Below are positions 13,173-18,090 of a stretch of DNA of 18,090 nt, in pieces; position 1 is the first letter of the stretch; the number at the start of each line of letters is the position of its first letter. The translations under genes and the position numbers were made by a program. The notes beneath the pieces are model-generated. The model saw only the letters and a list, made by a program, of their open reading frames with translations, had not been told where the DNA came from and ran no database searches. Source of the stretch: Methanimicrococcus sp034006575 (lineage in GTDB: Archaea; Halobacteriota; Methanosarcinia; Methanosarcinales; Methanosarcinaceae); the NCBI GenBank assembly GCA_034006575.1, contig JAVESN010000033.1:1-18090 (forward strand). The letters are read 5' to 3'.

Positions 13173-14438
13173 ATGATTATGACACTTTCAAAACCGAGAG
13201 GAACGCGCGATTTTTTGCCGGACGAAATGGCGCGCCGCAGATTGATTGAATCCGTTTTTCGAAAAACCGTTCAAAATTGGGGTTACGGGGAAATCGCAAC
13301 TCCCGCCTTTGAAGAGCTGGAACTGTTCACCCTCAAATCCGGTCAAGGCGTCATCGGAGAAATTTATAATTTTACCGATAAAGGAGATCGCGAAATGGCG
13401 CTTCGCCCGGAGTTAACGGCACCGGTCATGCGCGCTTACGTCAATGAAATGCAATCCTTTTCAAGACCGATTAAACTTTTTTATTTCGGAAACTGTTTCA
13501 GATACGAGCGTCCCCAAAAGGGTCGTTACAGAGAGTTTTGGCAATTCGGCGCCGAATTAATCGGTAGCAATAAACCCGAAGCGGATGCCGAGGTGATTGC
13601 GCTTGCCATGAAAATGATATCCGCGGTCGGAATTGTCGGGGACCTTCACATCGGAAACTTATCGGTTTTACGCATTTTGTTGGATCAAATCACAAACGAA
13701 TCCGCGGTTTCCGATCAAATTATGCGCTACATTGACAAAAGGGAGTATGAAAATTTAGACGCTTATTTGGCGGAACTTTCTGTTTCGACGGAGTTGGTTC
13801 AAAAGGTTCATAAAATAATTTCTCTTTCCGGAAAAGACGGATTTTCAGCCATAAAAAACGCGCGCGAGATTGTCGGTGATTTGCCCGCCCTGCTCTCTTT
13901 TGAAAAAACCTTGACGCTTCTTGCCGCTTACGGGATTACCGATTACACGGTAAACTTCGGCGTTGCGCGCGGTCTTGATTATTACACCGGAATCGTTTTT
14001 GAAATTTACGCCGACGGCCTCGGCGCCCAAAAACAAATTTGCGGCGGCGGCTCTTACAATTTGATATCCTTATTCGGCGGCGGCGACGTCGTTTCAACGG
14101 GATTCGGTCTCGGTTTTGACAGAATTATGGAAATCTGTGATTTGCCGGTTGAAAAACCGCAAACCGTCGTTTTGATTTCCAAACCCGAAACCCAATCAAT
14201 CGGAATCGAAATCGCCGAAAAACTTCGCCCCCGCGTTTCCGTCCTCACCGATCTCATGGGACGCAATTTCAAAGCTCAAATGGAATACGCCAACACGATT
14301 CAAGCCGATTACGTTTTAATCGTCGGAGAAAAAGAACTCGAATCGGGACTTCTCTCCCTCAAAGACATGAAAACCGGCGAACAGGTATCATTGACTTTGG
14401 AAGATTTGATTTTCAAATTCTCCTCCCTCTCAAAATGA
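13173..14438 (+). CDS. hisS: Histidyl-tRNA synthetase
   Basis: Class II aminoacyl-tRNA synthetase that charges tRNA-His. The 421-residue length is normal. It opens with KPRGTRDFLPDE (7-18). Motif 1 lies around 37-60, the LRPELTAPVMR segment is at 77-87, and motif 2 with FRYERPQKGRYREFWQFGAE is at 109-128. The two histidine-recognition signatures are GVARGLDYYTG (263-273) and the GGGSYNLISLFGGG region (291-304), and motif 3 is STGFGLGFDR (308-317). The C-terminal anticodon-binding domain occupies about 330-415, with VLTDLMGRNFKAQMEYAN (357-374). The start ATG 13173 has an AGGA upstream; Met3 at 13179 is equally possible. A T-rich tract follows the stop. Confidence 0.96.
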   Translation: MIMTLSKPRGTRDFLPDEMARRRLIESVFRKTVQNWGYGEIATPAFEELELFTLKSGQGVIGEIYNFTDKGDREMALRPELTAPVMRAYVNEMQSFSRPIKLFYFGNCFRYERPQKGRYREFWQFGAELIGSNKPEADAEVIALAMKMISAVGIVGDLHIGNLSVLRILLDQITNESAVSDQIMRYIDKREYENLDAYLAELSVSTELVQKVHKIISLSGKDGFSAIKNAREIVGDLPALLSFEKTLTLLAAYGITDYTVNFGVARGLDYYTGIVFEIYADGLGAQKQICGGGSYNLISLFGGGDVVSTGFGLGFDRIMEICDLPVEKPQTVVLISKPETQSIGIEIAEKLRPRVSVLTDLMGRNFKAQMEYANTIQADYVLIVGEKELESGLLSLKDMKTGEQVSLTLEDLIFKFSSLSK

Positions 14439-14556
14439 AAAACAACGGCTTATTATAAATCCGCCGCAACTTTTTCCTTTTTTTATTTTTTCGTTTTATT
14501 TTTTTATTATCCGTTGTTATTTCATTTTCAACCTTTGCTCTTTTTTCGATGTCGCC

Positions 14557-14844
14557 GAAAAACTCAAATACGACCGCTAATTTACGATTTTGAGCAAGCG
14601 AAGCGCGCGAAAAATCGGAAATTTGCGGATGGGCACCCAAAAAATATCAACAAAAATTACGAAATTCCTTTTTTAACTATTTCGTTTGCGGACGGACACC
14701 AAAAAATATCAACAAAGATTACAGACCTCTTTTTTTAACTATTTCGTTTGCGGACGGACTCAAAAAAATACAAAAATATCTATCCGTCTTACGTTTCGTT
14801 TTTCAAAATGACCGGCGTTTTCGATGTTTAGCGCCGCTTGTTTT
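14557..14844 (+). repeat. Dispersed intergenic repeat, copy B (three 62-63-base units)
   Basis: Counterpart of 1544-1776. TTTGCGGA motifs start at 14622, 14685 and 14747, spaced 63 and 62 bases. The first two units share AAAAAATATCAACAAA and a TTTTTTAACTATTTCG end almost exactly. The outer parts (GAAAAACTC...CGACCGCTAATTTACGATTT at the left; TTTCGTTTTTCAAAA...GTTTAGCGCCGCTTGTTTT at the right) align with copy A. There is one more unit here than in copy A. Confidence 0.7.
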
Positions 14845-14865
14845 ACAAAAGATTCAATGAAAAAG

Positions 14866-14907
14866 CACCCTCAATTTTCATTCCGAATTCTTGAAATTTA
14901 AAGGGTG
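14866..14907 (-). terminator. Inverted repeat followed by T5 on the minus strand
   Basis: CACCCT (14866-14871) pairs with AGGGTG (14902-14907), and the stem continues imperfectly through AATTTTCA and TGAAATTT. Read on the minus strand it is followed by CTTTTTC (14859-14865). It could back up termination downstream of tRNA-Arg(CCG), or end a small unannotated RNA. Confidence 0.35.
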
Positions 14908-14950
14908 TTGTCGCTGTTTGCCGCGCGCGTTTTAATGCATTCGCCGCGTT

Positions 14951-14968
14951 TCGTTTTTAATTAAAAAA
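14951..14968 (-). terminator. U-tract after tRNA-Arg(CCG)
   Basis: Directly after the tRNA discriminator base the minus strand reads TTTTTTAATTAAAAACG: six T followed by a palindromic A/T run. This is a likely tRNA transcript terminator. Confidence 0.5.
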
Positions 14969-15040
14969 CGCCCCGACTGAGATTCGAACTCAGGTCGAAA
15001 GCTCCGGAGGCTCTCAGGATATCCGCTACCCTATCGGGGC
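14969..15040 (-). tRNA. tRNA-Arg (anticodon CCG)
   Basis: 72 bases on the minus strand. Acceptor GCCCCGA/TCGGGGC, discriminator G, no encoded CCA. The anticodon stem AGAGC/GCTTT encloses loop CTCCGGA, giving anticodon CCG (reads CGG). The T arm is CTGAG-TTCGAAT-CTCAG. The D arm keeps A14, G18G19 and A21, with G10-U25 as a wobble pair. Nearly the same sequence as the next tRNA gene upstream. Confidence 0.92.
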
Positions 15041-15155
15041 TGTTTGTTTAAAGCCAAAAGTAAGTTATTGTTTATCAATTTAATCTTTGTCAAAACGAAA
15101 AACGAAGTAAAGTCAAACAAAAAAATAAAAAGGACAAAATTCAACTTCAAAAAGT

Positions 15156-15202
15156 CATAAAAAAAGCGACCGCCTTTTCAACGAATTGAAAAAGTGACCG
15201 CC
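15156..15202 (-). terminator. Hairpin and U-tract terminator after tRNA-Arg(GCG)
   Basis: On the minus strand, 20 bases after the tRNA, GGCGGTCACTTTTT is followed by a stem TTTTCAA-TTCG-TTGAAAA (15175-15192, a UUCG tetraloop in RNA) and then GGCGGTCGCTTTTTTT. The GGCGGTCxCTTTTT word occurs twice, 28 bases apart, so this looks like a duplicated terminator. Confidence 0.5.
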
Positions 15203-15222
15203 GATCTCATTTATTAATTCAG

Positions 15223-15294
15223 CGTCCCGACTGAGACTCGAACTCAGGTCGAAAGCTCCGCAGGCTTCCAGGATATCCACTACCCTATCAGGAC
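15223..15294 (-). tRNA. tRNA-Arg (anticodon GCG)
   Basis: 72 bases on the minus strand. Acceptor GTCCTGA/TCGGGAC, discriminator G, no CCA. The anticodon stem GAAGC/GCTTT encloses loop CTGCGGA, giving anticodon GCG (reads CGC and CGU). The T arm is CTGAG-TTCGAGT-CTCAG. It differs from tRNA-Arg(CCG) at only eight of 72 positions, three of them in the acceptor stem, and lies 182 bases upstream of it, which points to local gene duplication with an anticodon change. Confidence 0.92.
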
Positions 15295-15308
15295 ACAATG
15301 CGCTGACT

Positions 15309-15357
15309 GAGAGTGATGAATAGATTATCTACAATATAAATCTTATTCTTCACTCTC
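15309..15357. repeat. 14-base inverted repeat between the permease gene and tRNA-Arg(GCG)
   Basis: GAGAGTGATGAATA (15309-15322) and TATTCTTCACTCTC (15344-15357) are inverted copies with 13 of 14 matches around a 21-base loop. A TATA-like run (ATATAAAT, 15334-15341) lies in the loop, so the element may belong to the tRNA promoter or form a 3' hairpin on the permease transcript. Confidence 0.6.
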
Positions 15358-15402
15358 GGAATTTAAAATGAATTCAGACGGAAATCTACGTTTTTTAAAA
15401 AT

Positions 15403-16593
15403 TCATCCTTCGTCCAAAACGCTTTCATTGTGGTTGGGCGGATCGGGATAAATCGAAACCAACATTTTGTAACTGGCGACCAATATGATTTTACACATCA
15501 TATAAATCGGAACGGCAAAAACCAACCCGAATATCCCGCCCATTTTTAATCCGGCAAGCGTTAAAATAACCGCCGTAAATGAGCTGACATTAACGGTTTT
15601 CATAACCATGCGCGGCAATATAAAGAAGAAATCAAACAACTGGATTATAATAATAATGCCGGTCGTTGATATCATAACGTCGGAGCCTTGCATGTACGCG
15701 TAAACCAAAACGGGAATTGCCGGAATGAGAAAACCGACATAAGGGACACTGTTAAAAACGCCCATTAAAACACCCGCAAACAACCAATGCGAAAGACCCG
15801 ATACATAAAATCCGGCGCAATAAAGAAATGTGATGATGATGGCTTCAACAAGCTTGACAACCGCAAAAGTTCCCATATCATTTGAGATGTTCGTTACCAT
15901 CTGAATAAACGTGTCGCGATATTTCAAAGGAACGACTCGAAGCACTCGCTTTTGAAGCTTTCCTCTCTCTTTGAAATAATACCCCACCATAATCGGAATA
16001 ATTAAACACGAAGCAAAAATCGTCGAGCTGAGGGTTGAAATTTTTTCGGTCGTCGAACTTAATATGCCGCCGCCGGACGTTAAAACCGATTGAATGATAT
16101 ATTTGGAATTCCATTCCCCAAACAACGACGTTTCGTTCGTCTCGGTGTTTCGAATCTCGGAATCCGTCTCTTCTTGCTTGAGCTCATTGTCGGAATTCTG
16201 ATAAAGAAAGCTGTCCTCCAACGTATTTGTCAGATCTTCTGCCATATCATCGGCGGTTTCATTATATTTGTTGTTAAAATCCTCCAAAACGTCCAAAGCG
16301 TTTTCCAAATTGTTTGAAATATTTACCACGCCCGTAAAAAGGGCGGCGCCTACGACTAAAAATACAAAAGCGGTTCCGGTGACAATTATCGCTTTTTTTT
16401 TCGCCGGAGTGTATTGCTCCGTCATTTTAGAATAAATATCCAAGAGTTTGCCGATTGAAACCGTCACCAATATACCAATAATGAGCGCAATGAAAACAGG
16501 TTTGATATAAGCCAAAAAGAAAACGGCCAACACGAGAAATAAGGCGATCAGAAACATATATTGCCAAACTTTTTTGTTAATCGACAAACCCAT
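15403..16593 (-). CDS. AI-2E family (TqsA/PerM-like) membrane permease
   Basis: Polytopic membrane protein of 396 residues in the AI-2E/PerM/TqsA family. Predicted helices are about 10-28, 30-50, 67-90, 188-206, 242-264, 268-298, 308-326 and 338-378. A hydrophilic, acidic region of about 70 residues (95-165, rich in Asn, Glu, Asp) follows the third helix, where the family carries its large extracytoplasmic insert. The conserved second half includes the NSVPYVGFLIPAIPVLV segment (281-297) and ILPRMVMKTVNVSSF (325-339). Despite the name, members move different substrates, including Na+/H+ exchange in some, so the cargo is unknown and quorum sensing should not be assumed. The start at 16593 has only a weak GGGT ribosome site. 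It faces away from ychF across a 213-base AT-rich gap. Confidence 0.85.
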   Translation of the reverse strand: MGLSINKKVWQYMFLIALFLVLAVFFLAYIKPVFIALIIGILVTVSIGKLLDIYSKMTEQYTPAKKKAIIVTGTAFVFLVVGAALFTGVVNISNNLENALDVLEDFNNKYNETADDMAEDLTNTLEDSFLYQNSDNELKQEETDSEIRNTETNETSLFGEWNSKYIIQSVLTSGGGILSSTTEKISTLSSTIFASCLIIPIMVGYYFKERGKLQKRVLRVVPLKYRDTFIQMVTNISNDMGTFAVVKLVEAIIITFLYCAGFYVSGLSHWLFAGVLMGVFNSVPYVGFLIPAIPVLVYAYMQGSDVMISTTGIIIIIQLFDFFFILPRMVMKTVNVSSFTAVILTLAGLKMGGIFGLVFAVPIYMMCKIILVASYKMLVSIYPDPPNHNESVLDEG

Positions 16594-16806
16594 ATTATTA
16601 CCCGGATTGATGAATTTCTGATTATGATTACGTTTTTTATTAAAAATTTGATTTATTAAAATTTTGATTTTTTATAATTGTAATCTGTTTTTTAATCTGT
16701 TTTTGACATTTTAGGATGTTCTTATTTTTATACCTATCATTGAAAAAGAGGATTTTTCAAATATCGCGTAAAAACTTTAAATCATTCCAAATCCTATTCT
16801 TCTTTT
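16594..16806. promoter_or_regulatory. Divergent promoter region of the permease and ychF genes
   Basis: AT-rich. ACTTTAAATC (16774-16783) is a TATA candidate about 30 bases before the ychF ATG, implying a nearly leaderless mRNA. On the minus strand, ATTATAAAAAATC (about 16668-16680) and TTTTTAATAAAAAACG (about 16635-16650) are candidates for the permease gene; I cannot choose between them. Confidence 0.45.
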
Positions 16807-17988
16807 ATGTCAATGACTTTAGGACTTGCAGGAAAACCGAACGCCGGAAAATCTACTTTTTTTAAATCCGTCACGTTGGCGGATGTGGAGATTGCCAATT
16901 ATCCGTTTACAACCATTCACGCGAATCATGGTGTCGCTTATATTCAAACGCCATGCCCGTGCGCGAAAAAAGAAAAAGCGTGCGGCAAATGCAAAGAGGG
17001 AATTCGATATGTTCCGATTGATATCATCGACGTGGCCGGTTTGGTTCCGGACGCGCACAAGGGAAAGGGGCTCGGAAACTCATTTTTGGATGATTTAAGA
17101 CAAGCAGATGCCATCATTCACGTGGTGGACGCGTCCGCTTCAACCGACGCGGAAGGAAATCCGATAGACCCCGGAACGGGCGACCCCGCGGCGGACATTC
17201 GGTTTTTAGATTACGAGTTGGAAATGTGGTTGTTTGAGATTTTAAATCGGAATTGGTCTAAACTGTCACGGAAAATCAAAGCGGAAGGAATGAAAATTGA
17301 AGAAGCGGTTTTTGATCAGCTTAGCGGCGCAGGCGTGACGGTCGAGCATGCGAATTACGCGCTTCATGAAACGAATTTGTATTCGGTCGAGCCGACCAAA
17401 TGGACGGAAGAGGATATGATTCGTTTGTGCAAAAGCATTCGAAAAGAAAGCAAGCCCATGATTGTCGCGGCCAACAAATTTGACGCGCTTAAGAATCCGA
17501 ACGATTTAAAAATAGACGCGGAGGATAAACTCGTTATTAAAACAAGCGCCGCGGCGGAATTGGCGTTAAAGTCGGCCGCAAAATCCGGAGCGATTCGCTA
17601 CACGCCGGGGGGGACTCGCTTTGAAATCGTTTCGGAATTGAGCCCCGCTCAGAAGAAAGGACTTTTGGCGATTCAAGAACTTCTTGAAAAGAACGGCGGA
17701 ACCGGGGTTCAGGAATGCATCAATCGCGCCGTTTTTGAGCTTTTAGACATGATTGTCGTCTTCCCGGTCGAAGACGAAGGAAAATGGACAAACAAACTCG
17801 GTGAAATGCTTCCCGATGCTTATTTAATGAAACGCGGCGCGACTTGCAAGGACATGGCGTATAAAATCCATTCCGACATCGGTGACCGTTTCTTATACGC
17901 CGTTGATGCGCAAACCAAAATGCGCCTGGCGGAAAAGCACGAGCTCAAAACGGGGGATGTCATCAAAATCGTCTCCACCGCGAAATAA
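16807..17988 (+). CDS. ychF: YchF/OLA1-like redox-regulated P-loop GTPase/ATPase
   Basis: Obg-family NTPase of 393 residues, the archaeal relative of bacterial YchF and eukaryotic OLA1, thought to act on ribosomes and stress responses. It shows G1 GKPNAGKST (9-17), the G2 region NYPFTTIHANHGVAY (31-45), G3 DVAGLVPDAHKGKGLGNSFL (75-94, diagnostic of the family), G4 NKFD (223-226), a helical insertion (about 130-215) and a C-terminal TGS domain (about 315-391) ending KTGDVIKIVSTAK. G4 keeps the canonical NKxD, unlike ATP-preferring bacterial YchF, so GTP use is plausible. A CxC-x6-CxxC cluster at 50-62 just before G3 could bind a metal. The ATG at 16807 lacks a ribosome site; Met3 is an alternative. 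Confidence 0.93.
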   Translation: MSMTLGLAGKPNAGKSTFFKSVTLADVEIANYPFTTIHANHGVAYIQTPCPCAKKEKACGKCKEGIRYVPIDIIDVAGLVPDAHKGKGLGNSFLDDLRQADAIIHVVDASASTDAEGNPIDPGTGDPAADIRFLDYELEMWLFEILNRNWSKLSRKIKAEGMKIEEAVFDQLSGAGVTVEHANYALHETNLYSVEPTKWTEEDMIRLCKSIRKESKPMIVAANKFDALKNPNDLKIDAEDKLVIKTSAAAELALKSAAKSGAIRYTPGGTRFEIVSELSPAQKKGLLAIQELLEKNGGTGVQECINRAVFELLDMIVVFPVEDEGKWTNKLGEMLPDAYLMKRGATCKDMAYKIHSDIGDRFLYAVDAQTKMRLAEKHELKTGDVIKIVSTAK

Positions 17989-18010
17989 TCAAACGCGCCG
18001 GATGTGACGG

Positions 18011-18090
18011 CGACGGCGGCGCAACCAACGGCAACCCACCAATCGACAGCAACCAACAACAATCGACAGCAACCCACCAATCGACAGCAA
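18011..18090. repeat. Short tandem repeat running off the window end
   Basis: After the ychF stop the sequence becomes C/A-rich and repetitive. The 18-base word GCAACCCACCAATCGACA occurs at 18031-18048 and 18069-18086 (38-base period). Between them is a variant half-unit, GCAACCAACAACAATCGACA, so the basic unit is about 18-20 bases ending in AATCGACA. The array is truncated by the window edge, so its full length is unknown. Confidence 0.75.

Larger units (their letters stand above)
14439..14968. other. Gene-free stretch between hisS and tRNA-Arg(CCG)
   Basis: No credible gene. It begins with a long T-rich tract (14471-14512), a likely hisS terminator. It then holds copy B of the dispersed repeat (14557-14844), an inverted repeat (14866-14907), and a U-tract/palindrome (14951-14970) just after the tRNA on the minus strand. 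Short open frames across the repeat show the same period at peptide level, with no ribosome site. Confidence 0.6.

Noticed and set aside
14514..14738. 74-residue frame across repeat copy B
   Set aside because: Its repetitive peptide comes from the 63-base units; one spacing is 62 bases, which breaks the frame, and there is no ribosome site.
15403..16593. Autoinducer-2 quorum-sensing exporter
   Set aside because: Only the family name suggests this; members have varied substrates and nothing nearby supports AI-2 metabolism.
18011..18090. Possible CRISPR array start
   Set aside because: The repeated unit is only 18-20 bases with no unique spacers between units and no cas gene nearby; it is a simple tandem repeat.

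Overview
The window reads as a chromosomal piece of a methanogenic archaeon of the Methanosarcinaceae type. Evidence for this is a methanogenesis marker protein 4 gene (mtxX), the archaeal route to dehydroquinate (3-dehydroquinate synthase II), an S-layer protein with the duplicated domain typical of Methanosarcina relatives, an archaeal class III signal-peptide (pilin-like) protein, an archaeal Drg GTPase, tRNA genes without encoded CCA, and archaeal TATA boxes 25-45 bases upstream of starts. Intergenic DNA is very AT-rich while most genes have moderate GC. A low-GC member such as Methanimicrococcus fits, but the genus is an inference.

Layout. (1) 127-1341, minus: a secreted trypsin-like (S1) protease with a prodomain, visibly more AT-rich than the other genes. 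(2) 1342-1974: gene-free, holding one copy of a dispersed repeat built on a ~63-base period. (3) 1975-5752, minus: a tightly packed aroB'-aroD-aroE-mtxX cluster carrying three successive shikimate-pathway steps plus the methanogen marker. The usual first gene for the archaeal route (ADTH synthase) is not next to it. (4) 5942-8854 minus and 9128-10054 plus: an S-layer-type surface protein and a pilin-like membrane protein transcribed divergently from one AT-rich promoter region. (5) 10263-10337, minus: tRNA-Arg(UCU). (6) 10579-14438, plus: ilvE with an odd Lys/Ala/Thr repeat tail, a Drg-family GTPase and hisS. (7) 14439-15294: a second copy of the 63-base-period repeat, then tRNA-Arg(CCG) and tRNA-Arg(GCG), near-identical neighbours on the minus strand. 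(8) 15403-16593, minus: an AI-2E family permease. (9) 16807-17988, plus: a YchF/OLA1-like GTPase, followed by the start of a short tandem repeat that runs off the window.

How it fits together. Most of the window is housekeeping: aromatic and branched-chain amino acid synthesis, His-tRNA charging, Arg decoding and two ribosome-associated Obg-family GTPases. The cell-envelope part is the protease, S-layer protein and pilin-like protein. I found no defence system, CRISPR array, transposase or integrase. The most unusual items are the two-copy 63-base-period intergenic repeat, the histone-H1-like tail on the aminotransferase, the S-layer protein with a long basic cytoplasmic tail, the AT-rich secreted protease and the clustering of three arginine tRNAs.
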